Assembly: GCA_035306605.1 (NCBI GenBank)
Contig: DATGNR010000030.1
DNA from: Xanthomarina sp035306605
GTDB lineage: Bacteria; Bacteroidota; Bacteroidia; Flavobacteriales; Flavobacteriaceae
Length of the DNA: 33,416 nucleotides
Strand: one strand, 5' to 3'
Part shown: positions 1 through 8,618 of the stretch, piece by piece
Position numbering within the stretch: the first letter of the stretch is position 1
Layout of the letters: every line of letters starts with the position of its first letter
Notes under the pieces: model-generated
What the model was told of the DNA's origin: nothing
The model's database searches: none
The model's input: only the letters and a program-made list of their open reading frames with translations
Made by a program: the position numbers and the translations under genes

Positions 1-1
1 T

Positions 2-796
2 ATGTCTCCTTTTTTTAGAAGCACCAAATTTGTGGCTCGAGAGGCAAACGTAATAAGTGTATTAAATAAATACAATGCCTCCTCCTCTATTTTCTTCTCG
101 GATAGAATTATAACCTTTGCCTATAAATTAGTAGATTGCATTTTATGCCAATCTAAAGATATGCAAGCTGACGTGGTAAACTATTTTAATATACCAAAGG
201 AAAAAACAATTCTCATCAACAATCCCATTACCAATAATTTCAAATTAAAAACAAACTCAAAACAAAATAATGAAATTATTAGGTTTATTACCATTGGGCG
301 TTTAAGTAAAGAAAAAGGGCATCTTAGAATTATTGAAGTACTTTCAAAAGTCAGCTTCCCTTTTCATTATACGCTTATTGGAAGAGGGATTGAAAAAGAC
401 AGCATTTTTACGGCTTTACAAAAAGCTGGTATAGAAGATAAAGTTACTTATATTGAATTTACAAAGGAAGTCGACAAGCACCTTAGCAACAGTCATGTGT
501 TTTTACAAGGCTCTTACGTTGAAGGATTCCCAAATGTTCTAATTGAAAGTTGTGTCGTAGGCACACCTATTCTGGCTTTCAATGCACCAGGAGGTTTGGA
601 TGAAATAATCGAAATTGGAAAAAACGGATATATAGCGGATACAGCAGATGAATATATTACTTATTTAAACAAAATTAATAGCGACTATATCTTTAATCCG
701 GAAACAGTTAGAAGCGTTGTAGAAGAACGCTTCAACAAAGAAAAAATTATTTCGAAATACGAAAGTTTATTTTTAAATTTGGTTAACTCAAATTAA
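2..796 (+). CDS. GT4 family glycosyltransferase, 5'-truncated by window edge
   Basis: This is the C-terminal part of a GT-B fold glycosyltransferase that transfers a sugar from a nucleotide donor during surface-polysaccharide assembly at the cytoplasmic face. The visible 264 residues contain the donor-domain opening GRLSKEKG (99-106 of the fragment) and the GT4 E-x7-E motif in EGFPNVLIE (E174, E182). Family members usually have about 350-390 residues, so roughly 100 N-terminal residues are missing. The ATG at base 2 is probably an internal methionine. The acceptor-side R-E-x-N stretch near the start also fits an internal position. Its stop codon directly abuts the ATG of the next glycosyltransferase (TAAATG), so the two are co-transcribed and probably translationally coupled. 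Donor and acceptor cannot be told from sequence. Confidence 0.85.
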   Translation: MSPFFRSTKFVAREANVISVLNKYNASSSIFFSDRIITFAYKLVDCILCQSKDMQADVVNYFNIPKEKTILINNPITNNFKLKTNSKQNNEIIRFITIGRLSKEKGHLRIIEVLSKVSFPFHYTLIGRGIEKDSIFTALQKAGIEDKVTYIEFTKEVDKHLSNSHVFLQGSYVEGFPNVLIESCVVGTPILAFNAPGGLDEIIEIGKNGYIADTADEYITYLNKINSDYIFNPETVRSVVEERFNKEKIISKYESLFLNLVNSN

Positions 797-1954
797 ATGA
801 CAAACAAAAAAAAGATTGCTTTATTTGTTCCTGCTATAGGTTTTGGGGGCGCTGAAAAAGTAGTTAGTTTGCTTACCTTCGAATTACCCAAATACTTTGA
901 TGTTACCTTAATATTACTTTACGACATAGTAAAGCTACCTATATCGAAAGACGTTAAAGTAATTTTACTTTCCAATGAAGGAGAATCATTTAAAAGTTCT
1001 AAAATTGAACACTTTAAAGATTATATCAACTTCATATTTAAATATAACAAAACTCTAAAAGATGAAAATATTGAGGTTGTAATATCCTTTATGCTTCGTC
1101 AAAATGCCATGACTGGATTGGCTAAAATTTTCAATCCAAAACTAAAATCCATTATTAGTGAAAGATGTTTTCCATCTAAACGCTATAAAACAACAAAGTC
1201 TATTGCTCTTATTAGCAAAGTCCTTATACCGTTGTTGTACAATAGGAATGACAAACTGTTCTCTAACTCCATTCATATTAATCAAGACTTAACAGATCAT
1301 TTTAATATAAAAATAGATCAAAATGTTATATATAACCCCATTGTTTTAAGTCCCGAACAACCTTATTTTAATGACTATACAGATACAGCGGCTCCTTTTA
1401 AAGTTTCAACCATAGGAAGGTTAATTCCAGTGAAAAACCAAAACCATATTTTAAAAAGCATAAGTAAATTACCTAACAATATATTATTGGATATTTATGG
1501 TGATGGTGAACTACAAGACGAACTAGAAACTTTAACAAAGGACTTAAATTTATCTAGTCGTGTTGATTTTAAAGGAAACGTAATTGACGTTCGTTCTAAA
1601 ATTATGGATAACCATTGTTTTGTTTTAAGTTCATTAACGGAAGGCTTCCCCAATGTTTTGTTAGAAGCCATGTCCGTAGGGATTCCTGTCATTGCAACAA
1701 ATTGCATGTCTGGTCCACTTGAACTTTTAAATGAAAACCAGCCTGTCCACATAGATCAGGGTTCCTTTTATAAAGCGAAATACGGTATTTTAATAAATAT
1801 AAATGACGTTGAAGGTTTGTCCAAGGCTATTTTGTTTTTACAACAAAACAACAAGCCACGTTTAGAATATGCTAACTTAGGGTATCAGCGCTCCAAGGAA
1901 TATTCCATAGATATAATTGGAAATCAACTTAAAGATTTAATAGATAGTATCTAA
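797..1954 (+). CDS. GT4 family glycosyltransferase
   Basis: This is a full-length 385-residue GT-B glycosyltransferase of family GT4. The N-terminal acceptor domain begins with a beta strand and the glycine loop GFGGAEK (15-21), typical of polysaccharide GT4 enzymes. The C-terminal donor domain has GRLIPVKNQ and the E-x7-E motif EGFPNVLLE (E282, E290), which contacts the nucleotide-sugar. It resembles the GalNAc/hexosamine transferases of N-glycan and capsule clusters (PglH/PglJ group), but the specificity is not decidable. It follows the upstream glycosyltransferase with zero spacing. It ends 4 bp before the stop of the convergent ATP-grasp gene, with no hairpin between them, so the transcripts of the two strands probably overlap. 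Confidence 0.9.
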   Translation: MTNKKKIALFVPAIGFGGAEKVVSLLTFELPKYFDVTLILLYDIVKLPISKDVKVILLSNEGESFKSSKIEHFKDYINFIFKYNKTLKDENIEVVISFMLRQNAMTGLAKIFNPKLKSIISERCFPSKRYKTTKSIALISKVLIPLLYNRNDKLFSNSIHINQDLTDHFNIKIDQNVIYNPIVLSPEQPYFNDYTDTAAPFKVSTIGRLIPVKNQNHILKSISKLPNNILLDIYGDGELQDELETLTKDLNLSSRVDFKGNVIDVRSKIMDNHCFVLSSLTEGFPNVLLEAMSVGIPVIATNCMSGPLELLNENQPVHIDQGSFYKAKYGILININDVEGLSKAILFLQQNNKPRLEYANLGYQRSKEYSIDIIGNQLKDLIDSI

Positions 1955-1958
1955 TGAG

Positions 1959-2873
1959 TTAATTTGGCAAGGTTAACATCTCTCCAAATTTCAAATCCCA
2001 TTCTTTCGGGTTAAATACGCCAAAACCAGATTCAGAATGAAACGTCATTTCCCCAAAATATATTTTATCATCCAAAGTATATAAATCTACTCTTACATGG
2101 CAAAAATCTTGAGCTAGTGCTTTAGAAACGGTTTTCATTTCTTCAAAACAGGCAGGCTTTTCTACTTGAGGTCCGTTTTTATACACCCAAACTACATCCA
2201 AAAAATTCCAATCCTTATCATATAGATTTCTTTTATGGTCGATGTGCCTATCAATATCTAATTGAATAAAAACTAGTTCCCCATTAAAATAATGCATTTT
2301 ATAATCAAATGGAATGGATCCGTCTTTATGTTGAAGAAGCTTTTCAACAACAATTCGACGTTTTATGTTTTTATACTGCCATTCTATATACTTGGTGTAA
2401 TAATTGGTATGCATCGATTTAAACAACTTGTTTCTAACAACAACCCAATTAGTATTTTTCTTATCTAAAATAATAGAGCCCCCGGAACTATCATGATTTG
2501 ATTTAATTATTACAGGAAAGTCTGGAATATTTTCGGGTTTAATATCTTTTATTCGTGTCGTTTCATACACTAAAGGAATTAAATACTTTTCCCCAACCTT
2601 TTCTTTAACATAAGATCTTACAGCATATTTATCGGCACATTGAGTATGCAAGGGGGTTCTATCATATAATTTTAACCACTGTAATTTTTCATTATATGTT
2701 TTAGGATTTTCTAAATTAGGTTTATAACCAAAACTTTTAGTGAATTCTTTATTAATCTTATAGATATCAGATTTTCGAGTGTACTTAAAATAATTATATA
2801 GACCATAAAACGGTTGAATTAAATATGGACCAATTGTAGTTTCTAGATATGTTTTTCTAATTACTTCTTTCAA
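1959..2873 (-). CDS. TupA-like ATP-grasp ligase
   Basis: This 304-residue protein matches the TupA-like ATP-grasp family (Pfam TupA-like ATPgrasp). TupA is known from teichuronopeptide synthesis in alkaliphilic Bacillus, where an amino-acid polymer is joined to a uronic-acid polysaccharide. Visible family features are the opening Y-N-E-K-L-Q-W-L-K block, a K-S-N-H-D-S-S-G-G nucleotide loop, the E-K-L strand, R-V-D-L-Y, and the metal-binding F-G-E-M-T-F followed by S-G-F-G. The start must be a TTG at 2871-2873: an in-frame stop lies about 15 bases upstream and the next methionine is deep in the protein. It is the only minus-strand gene in the polysaccharide locus and is flanked by glycosyltransferases. 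By inference it ligates an amino acid or similar amine/carboxylate to the glycan. The substrate is unknown. Confidence 0.8.
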   Translation of the reverse strand: MKEVIRKTYLETTIGPYLIQPFYGLYNYFKYTRKSDIYKINKEFTKSFGYKPNLENPKTYNEKLQWLKLYDRTPLHTQCADKYAVRSYVKEKVGEKYLIPLVYETTRIKDIKPENIPDFPVIIKSNHDSSGGSIILDKKNTNWVVVRNKLFKSMHTNYYTKYIEWQYKNIKRRIVVEKLLQHKDGSIPFDYKMHYFNGELVFIQLDIDRHIDHKRNLYDKDWNFLDVVWVYKNGPQVEKPACFEEMKTVSKALAQDFCHVRVDLYTLDDKIYFGEMTFHSESGFGVFNPKEWDLKFGEMLTLPN

Positions 2874-3137
2874 AATACTCGTGTATTAATACTTATTATT
2901 GGAAACTAAACTTCCTAAATACTGGAATTCCGACTAATTTTATCTAAGTCAATACCCAGACCTTTCCGCAGCTTATGCCCAATAAACCCCAAAGCTATAG
3001 TCACTCATTCATGTTTTTACTTACAGCAAAACAACACAGGGTTAAACACTTGACACCTTTTGCCATAAAGTTATTTATTCATTTTCTAATTTATAATTTT
3101 TTTCTTAAAGCTTAAGTATATTTCTTAAATAAAATAT

Positions 3138-3145
3138 TAAATTTG
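3138..3145 (+). promoter_or_regulatory. -7 promoter box of the 3162-7027 operon
   Basis: TAAATTTG is an exact match to the Bacteroidota -7 consensus TAnnTTTG and lies 16 bp before the ATG at 3162, predicting a leader of about 10 nt. No TTG -33 element is seen at the usual distance, so this rests on the -7 box alone. Confidence 0.45.
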
Positions 3146-3161
3146 AGTAGATTAACTATAT

Positions 3162-4253
3162 ATGACTAAGAAAATATGTTTAGTTGGAGGTGAAGATGTG
3201 CATAAAAGAATCCCTCTGTCTCAATACCTCATTGATGCGGGATTTCATGTTACCATTATTGGAACTAGTATTCAAGTTTTCCCAAAACCTATTACCTATA
3301 TTTCCTTTCCTTTAAACAGAAGCTTCTCTCCTATATCTGATTTAAAAACAGTGTTATGGTTAAAACGTTTTTTTAAAGAGAATCATTTTGATCTTATTCA
3401 TACTTACGATACTAAACCTGCTTTTCTAGTACCATTATCGCAATTAAGAACAAAAACCCCAATAACAAGAACTGTTACAGGTCTAGGTACCATTTTTATG
3501 TCTCAAACTTTTTTTAGTGCTATTTTAAGAAAGGTATATCTACTTGTACATACCATATCAAAAAATCGGGTTTGCAATACAGTTTTTCAAAACGAAGATG
3601 ATAAAGATCTGTATTTGAAGTACAAACTCATTCCAGACAACAAGTATAGCATAATATTAAGTAGCGGAATTGAACTTAAGTTTATAACACAACGTGCCAA
3701 ACGAAACAATAGGCCTTTTACCTTTATATGTGTAGCTAGATTAGTTTACGAAAAAGGAATTGTTAATTTACTTGAAGCAGCTAAAATAATTAGCAACAAA
3801 GGCTATTCCTTTAAGTATTTATTGGTTGGACCCCTCGAGGAAAACTCCAAAAAATTAAACAAGGAAATCCTGACTCAATACCAAGATATTGTTGATGTTT
3901 TAGGTCCACGCCATGATGTGCTAGATTTATTAGAAAAATCTGACGCATTTGTTTTACCCACTTTTAGAGAAGGATTTTCTAGGGTTTTATTAGAGGCTGC
4001 AGCAGTAGGATTACCAATAGTTTCTACTAACGTAACAGGTGTTCGAGACTTTACAAGACATCGAAAAGAAGCTATTCTGGTAGAACCGGAAAACTCGGAA
4101 GCTTTAGCAGATGCGATGATAGAAATAGCCACAAACACACAATTAGCCGATAAATTAGTCGAAAATGCCTTAAAACACGTTAAACAGTTCAGTCTTGAAA
4201 ATGTTTCTAAAAAATATATAACTATATTTAACTCAGCTATTAATCATAACTGA
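3162..4253 (+). CDS. GT4 family glycosyltransferase, PglA-like
   Basis: This 363-residue GT4 glycosyltransferase has an N-terminal acceptor domain starting at MTKKICLVGGED. The D-L-I-H-T-Y-D-T-K-P-A-F stretch and V-T-G-L-G are shared with PglA/capsular transferases that act on a bacillosamine-type lipid-linked acceptor. The donor domain carries ARLVYEKG (192-199) and the E-x7-E motif EGFSRVLLE (E270, E278). Four bases separate it from the following aminotransferase, and a PglC-like phosphoglycosyl transferase lies two genes on. That gene order supports, but does not prove, transfer of the second sugar onto undecaprenyl-diphosphate-amino-sugar. It is the first gene of a plus-strand operon after the divergent ATP-grasp gene. 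Confidence 0.85.
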   Translation: MTKKICLVGGEDVHKRIPLSQYLIDAGFHVTIIGTSIQVFPKPITYISFPLNRSFSPISDLKTVLWLKRFFKENHFDLIHTYDTKPAFLVPLSQLRTKTPITRTVTGLGTIFMSQTFFSAILRKVYLLVHTISKNRVCNTVFQNEDDKDLYLKYKLIPDNKYSIILSSGIELKFITQRAKRNNRPFTFICVARLVYEKGIVNLLEAAKIISNKGYSFKYLLVGPLEENSKKLNKEILTQYQDIVDVLGPRHDVLDLLEKSDAFVLPTFREGFSRVLLEAAAVGLPIVSTNVTGVRDFTRHRKEAILVEPENSEALADAMIEIATNTQLADKLVENALKHVKQFSLENVSKKYITIFNSAINHN

Positions 4254-4257
4254 AAAC

Positions 4258-5463
4258 ATGAAAATTCCATTTTCACCACCTTATATAACCGAGGCTGTAA
4301 TTCAAGAAGTTAACAGTGCCTTAGAATCTGGTTGGATAACTACTGGTCCTAAAGTAAAACGATTAGAAGAATTAGTATGTAAATACACTAAGGCTCCAAA
4401 CACCTTATGTGTCAATTCGGCTACATCAGGTCTCATGTTGGCACTAAAATGGTATGGTATTGGTCCGGGAGACGAAGTCATTGTACCTGCATATACTTAT
4501 GCTGCAACCGCTTTAGCGGTCATTCATGTTGGAGCAACACCAATTTTAGTAGATGTAGAATCTGATTTTAATATTTCATCTAAGCAGATAGAAAAAGTAA
4601 TTACTAAAAACACTAAAGCTATTATCCCTGTAGATATAGCCGGTTGGCCGTGTAACTATACCGAAATTTATACGGTAATAAATAATAAAAAAGCCCTGTT
4701 TAAACCTGATAACGAAAATCAAGAAAAACTAGGACGGATTTTGATGATTTCAGATTCGGCACATTCCATTGGTGCTACCTATAACAACGACCCCTTAGGT
4801 ATGGTTACTGATATTACTGTTTTCTCATTCCATGCCGTAAAGAATATTACAACAGCCGAAGGAGGTGCCGTATGCTTAAACTTACCTAAACCATTTAGTA
4901 ATCAGGACGAATACGATTACTTACGTTGTTTTTCATTAAATGGTCAAACTAAAGATGCTTTTACAAAATCGAAAGCTGGAGGCTGGAGGTACGATATTAT
5001 TTATCCAGGATTAAAAATTAATATGCCTGATGTTTTAGCTGCTATTGGCGTGGCTCAATTACCGGAGTATTTTGACAACACACTTAGAAATCGTGTTGAA
5101 ATGTATGAGTTTTATCACAAATTTTTCGAAACTAAATCATGGGCCATTTTACCTCCATATAAGAGCGAGGATAAAAAATCATCATGCCATTTATATGCTT
5201 TAAGAATAAAGGATATTTCAGAATCCACCCGAGACACGATAATCAAGAATATATCCGAAGAAGGTGTCGCTGTAAATGTGCATTTTCAACCCTTACCTAT
5301 GTTGACTTTATTTAAAGATATGGGATTTAACATAGAACACTTTCCAATATCCTATAATAATTATAAATCGGAAATCTCCCTCCCTATTTATCCGCAATTA
5401 ACTAAAAAAGAATTAAATTACATTGTAAATACAGTAAGTAATGCCGTTGAATCAGTGATATGA
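4258..5463 (+). CDS. DegT/DnrJ/EryC1/StrS sugar aminotransferase, ArnB-like
   Basis: This 401-residue PLP-dependent aminotransferase converts a 4-keto (or 3-keto) nucleotide sugar to the amino sugar. The N terminus has the family signature S-G-W-I-T-T-G-P-K, then V-N-S-A-T-S-G-L and P-G-D-E-V-I-V-P-A-Y-T-Y. D166 in S-D-S-A-H-S should contact the PLP ring nitrogen. K195 in S-F-H-A-V-K forms the Schiff base, followed by T-T-A-E-G-G. The SGWITTGPK and PGDEVIVP motifs are closest by eye to ArnB-type enzymes, but substrate prediction at that level is weak. Its stop overlaps the next start as ATGA, indicating translational coupling to the phosphoglycosyl transferase. A second, different family member lies at 7473-8618. 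Confidence 0.9.
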   Translation: MKIPFSPPYITEAVIQEVNSALESGWITTGPKVKRLEELVCKYTKAPNTLCVNSATSGLMLALKWYGIGPGDEVIVPAYTYAATALAVIHVGATPILVDVESDFNISSKQIEKVITKNTKAIIPVDIAGWPCNYTEIYTVINNKKALFKPDNENQEKLGRILMISDSAHSIGATYNNDPLGMVTDITVFSFHAVKNITTAEGGAVCLNLPKPFSNQDEYDYLRCFSLNGQTKDAFTKSKAGGWRYDIIYPGLKINMPDVLAAIGVAQLPEYFDNTLRNRVEMYEFYHKFFETKSWAILPPYKSEDKKSSCHLYALRIKDISESTRDTIIKNISEEGVAVNVHFQPLPMLTLFKDMGFNIEHFPISYNNYKSEISLPIYPQLTKKELNYIVNTVSNAVESVI

Positions 5464-6050
5464 TTAAAAGAATTTTTGATATAGTTTTTTCGTTTTTCGG
5501 ATTGATAATATTACTGCCATTATTATTAATATTAGCAATACTATTAAAAATCGAATCCAAAGGCCCACTTTTTTATTTACAATCAAGGGTTGGCAGATAT
5601 GGTAAGGATTTTAAAATCTTTAAGTTTAGAACCATGTTTGTTGGATCAGACAAAAAAGGATTATTAACCCTTGGTGATCGAGATCCAAGAGTTACAAGAA
5701 TTGGATACTATTTAAGAAAATATAAATTAGACGAACTCCCGCAACTAATTAACGTTTTAATAGGCAATATGAGTTTTGTTGGCCCAAGACCAGAAGTGCG
5801 CAAATATGTTGATTATTATTCTAAAGAAGATTTAATAATTCTAAATGTGAAACCTGGAATAACAGATTATGCTTCCATTACATATCGAGATGAAGCAGAA
5901 CTTTTAAAAGGAACCAGCAATCCAGAGCAGTTTTACATTGAAAACATCATGCCTAAGAAAATTGAATTAAACAAGAAATATATTAATAGCCCTAGTCTGT
6001 TGACTGATTTAAAAATTATTTTTAGTACCATACAAATTATTATTTCATGA
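5460..6050 (+). CDS. Small monotopic phosphoglycosyl transferase (PglC-like sugar transferase)
   Basis: This 196-residue bacterial sugar transferase starts lipid-linked glycan assembly by moving a phospho-sugar from a UDP-sugar to undecaprenyl phosphate. It has an N-terminal hydrophobic re-entrant segment (about 8-30). Next come the conserved G-P-L-F-Y-L-Q-S-R-V-G and F-K-F-R-T-M blocks. The catalytic Asp-Glu dyad lies in K-L-D-E-L-P-Q (D91, E92), followed by G-N-M-S-F-V-G-P-R-P. The length matches the minimal PglC-type enzyme rather than the long WbaP/WcaJ type, so no extra N-terminal membrane domain is present. It overlaps both neighbours by four bases (ATGA). With PglE- and PglF-like enzymes downstream, a UDP-2,4-diamino-trideoxyhexose-type substrate is likely but inferred. 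Confidence 0.92.
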   Translation: MIKRIFDIVFSFFGLIILLPLLLILAILLKIESKGPLFYLQSRVGRYGKDFKIFKFRTMFVGSDKKGLLTLGDRDPRVTRIGYYLRKYKLDELPQLINVLIGNMSFVGPRPEVRKYVDYYSKEDLIILNVKPGITDYASITYRDEAELLKGTSNPEQFYIENIMPKKIELNKKYINSPSLLTDLKIIFSTIQIIIS

Positions 6051-7027
6051 TGAAAAAATCTAATGGCTATTTTGTAATTTCTCTAGATTTTGAGTTGCAT
6101 TGGGGGGTTTTTGATAAAAGAAGCATTTCCGACTACCAAGAAAACTTAGAAAACGTTAAACTTGTTGTGCCAAGACTTTTAAAAATGGCCGATGATTATA
6201 ATATTAAATTCACATTTGCAACAGTTGGTTTTTTATTTGCGGAAAACAAAGCTGAGTTACTAGAAAACAGTCCAAAATTACTTCCTAGTTATACCAATCC
6301 AAAGTTTAGCCCTTATAACATTTTAGAAGGCATAGGTTACGATGAAACAGACGACCAATACCATTACGCATCTACACTAATCGATCAAATTAAAAAAACT
6401 AATAAACATGAAATTGGAACCCACACCTATTCCCATTATTATTGTTTAGAAGATGGACAAACCGAGGAACAGTTTGAAGCCGATTTAGTTGCAGCCATGA
6501 CTATAGCGAAGAAAAAAAACATTAGTATAAAAAGTATTGCGTTTCCAAGAAACCAAGTAAAACCGGCCTACCTCTATACTTGTAAAAAACACGGTATTAC
6601 GGCCTATCGTGGTATAGAAAAGCACAAAATATACAACACTTTAGATAAAGACTATAAAAAAAAACACACAAGAGCCTTAAGACTTTTAGATGCATATTTT
6701 AAAATATCTGGTTACAACACATATAAAATCAGTGAAATAAATAAAGAAAGAGGCCTTGTTAATATCCCTTCTAGTTGTTTTCTAAGACCATACAGTAAAT
6801 CTTTAAGGCATTTAGATACATTTAGGATTTCTAGAGTAAAAAAAGCTATGTCATACGCTGCGAAAAATAATGAAATATATCATCTATGGTGGCATCCTCA
6901 CAATTTTGGGACTCATATGAATGAAAATTTTTCTGCACTAGAGTCTATTTTTGACCATTATTTAAAATTAAATAATGAGTTTCACTTCAAAAACGTAACT
7001 ATGCAAGAACTAGTAAGTTATTCTTAA
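6047..7027 (+). CDS. NodB-type polysaccharide deacetylase family protein
   Basis: This 326-residue carbohydrate-esterase-4-like protein probably removes N-acetyl groups from a sugar or lipid-linked intermediate. D14 and E16 in S-L-D-F-E-L-H-W-G form motif 1. H126 and H130 in T-H-T-Y-S-H form the H-T-x-x-H metal motif, and a late W-W-H-P-H contributes the C-terminal histidine motif. No signal peptide or membrane helix is visible, so it should act in the cytoplasm, unlike exported peptidoglycan deacetylases. It overlaps the phosphoglycosyl transferase stop (ATGATG, so a start 3 bp later is possible) and ends the first polysaccharide operon. Deacetylation would expose a free amine. Whether the ATP-grasp enzyme uses that amine is speculation. 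Confidence 0.85.
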   Translation: MMKKSNGYFVISLDFELHWGVFDKRSISDYQENLENVKLVVPRLLKMADDYNIKFTFATVGFLFAENKAELLENSPKLLPSYTNPKFSPYNILEGIGYDETDDQYHYASTLIDQIKKTNKHEIGTHTYSHYYCLEDGQTEEQFEADLVAAMTIAKKKNISIKSIAFPRNQVKPAYLYTCKKHGITAYRGIEKHKIYNTLDKDYKKKHTRALRLLDAYFKISGYNTYKISEINKERGLVNIPSSCFLRPYSKSLRHLDTFRISRVKKAMSYAAKNNEIYHLWWHPHNFGTHMNENFSALESIFDHYLKLNNEFHFKNVTMQELVSYS

Positions 7028-7472
7028 TTTAAACTTTTATAATAATAAGGCACCTACTTAACTGAAATACATGTGTTTAAATTTTAAATCACATTTTATT
7101 AATAGTTACTTCCACTTATAAAACCAAAGAAGCAGTACGAATTCTTATGCTTTTTATCTTCTTGATTTAATTTAATTTATACCTCCTTTAATATCAATAT
7201 TAGTATTCCTTTTTTTGTATATTTAATTATTAATAACCCAATTTAACTAGTTGATTGATCCCTCTCCCTATCCTAATTTTAGCAACTATATTTATTTATT
7301 GCTTTAAATCATTTAAACTTGTTTTAAAGAAAAATGACAATTGTTTTAGACAATGAAAAACTAATTGATATTTTAGTTATTTAGGTCACATGGATGGTGA
7401 AAAAATCCGAAAACGTGAAAATCAGTAATTTATCGTATTTATTTGATGTTAGCCTTATAAACACTGATATTT
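7028..7472. other. 445-bp intergenic region before second polysaccharide operon
   Basis: This is AT-rich with no full gene. It holds a near-palindrome TAATAT-CA-ATATTA (7189-7202), a small hairpin ATTGT/ACAAT near 7340, and two short frames close to the downstream gene: 16 codons from ATG 7334 to TAG 7382-7384, and 29 codons from ATG 7394, which run into the next gene. No exact TAnnTTTG box was found. A terminator for the upstream operon is not evident. It may be a long regulated leader. Confidence 0.4.
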
Positions 7473-8618
7473 ATGATAGTTAATAATATATATAATTTGA
7501 GTTCAAAAATATGGCTATCGTCGCCGCACATGAGTGGGCATGAAGAAGAATTTATTAACCAAGCATTTAGTACAAATTGGATAGCTCCATTAGGACCAAA
7601 CGTCAATGGTTTTGAAGCCGACCTAGAGTTGTATTTAGGTAGAGAAGTCCATGTAGCTGCCTTAACAACAGGTACAGCTGCAATCCATTTAGCTTTGGTG
7701 TTGTTAAATATAAAAGAAAACGATGAAGTTATTTGTCAGACTAAAACATTTATTGCTTCAGTAAATCCTGTACGTTATTTAGGAGCTAAACCAATTTTTG
7801 TTGATAGTGAAAGAGATACTTGGAATATGTGTCCCGTTTTATTACGACAAGCTATAATTGATAGAATAAAGAAAGGTAAAAAACCAAAAGCCATAATTGT
7901 AATAAACTTATATGGTATGCCACATAAAGTGAGTGAAATAGAAAAAATATCAAATGAATTTCAAATTCCTATAGTTGAGGATAGTGCTGAAGCTTTAGGA
8001 AGCAGCTATTTTAATCGTAAATGTGGGACTTTTGGAGATTTTTCAGTTTTATCTTTCAATGGAAATAAAATCATAACCACTTCCGGCGGAGGTGCTTTAG
8101 TTTCAAAAAGTAAGGAAACTAAAAACAATGCCGTGTTTTTGGCAACCCAAGCAAAAGACCCAGGAATGGAATATTCCCACACTTCTATGGGTTACAATTA
8201 TAGAATGTCCAATGTATTGGCAGGTATTGGAAGAGGACAAATGAAGGTTTTGGATAAATATGTTAATTTAAGAAGATCAAACTATCATTATTACTTAAAA
8301 CACCTAAAGAGCGTAAAACAAATTAGCTTTTTAAATGAGCCTGAAGGGTTCTTCTCTAACAGATGGTTAACAGTTATTATTTTAGAAACCCACAAAATGA
8401 GAGAAGATTTACTTGAACATTTACAAACTAACAACATAGAAGCTAGACCTTCATGGAAGCCTATGCATTTACAACCAATGTATGAAAAGTTTCCAAGTTA
8501 TTTAAATGGGGTTTCCGAAGAATTATATAAAAAGGGCTTGTGTTTGCCTAGTGGCTCTAACTTAACAGCCACAGAATTAAGTAAAATAGTTAAAACAATT
8601 AAGCAATATTTTGAGTAA
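7473..8618 (+). CDS. DegT-family sugar 4-aminotransferase, PglE/perosamine-synthase-like
   Basis: This 381-residue PLP aminotransferase is likely to aminate a UDP-4-keto-6-deoxy-sugar made by the dehydratase encoded next. The N-terminal signature L-S-S-P-H-M-S-G followed by N-W-I-A-P-L-G-P-N-V is characteristic of the PglE/GDP-perosamine synthase branch. D170 in V-E-D-S-A-E-A-L-G and K199 in S-F-N-G-N-K-I-I-T-T-S-G-G-G are the PLP-contact and Schiff-base residues. The first ATG (7473) is used here. The next in-frame methionine (in P-H-M-S-G) would remove part of the family signature. Its stop lies inside the start region of the dehydratase gene (8-bp overlap), so the pair is coupled. No PglD-type acetyltransferase is nearby. 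Confidence 0.9.
   Translation: MIVNNIYNLSSKIWLSSPHMSGHEEEFINQAFSTNWIAPLGPNVNGFEADLELYLGREVHVAALTTGTAAIHLALVLLNIKENDEVICQTKTFIASVNPVRYLGAKPIFVDSERDTWNMCPVLLRQAIIDRIKKGKKPKAIIVINLYGMPHKVSEIEKISNEFQIPIVEDSAEALGSSYFNRKCGTFGDFSVLSFNGNKIITTSGGGALVSKSKETKNNAVFLATQAKDPGMEYSHTSMGYNYRMSNVLAGIGRGQMKVLDKYVNLRRSNYHYYLKHLKSVKQISFLNEPEGFFSNRWLTVIILETHKMREDLLEHLQTNNIEARPSWKPMHLQPMYEKFPSYLNGVSEELYKKGLCLPSGSNLTATELSKIVKTIKQYFE

Noticed and set aside
2924..2931. GGAATTCC palindrome in the divergent gap upstream of the ATP-grasp gene
   Set aside because: An 8-bp palindrome is expected by chance and there is no supporting second site or promoter box.
7334..7384. 16-codon frame in the polysaccharide gap as a leader peptide gene
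   Set aside because: No regulatory codon run and no matching attenuator hairpin. It is kept only as part of the leader finding.
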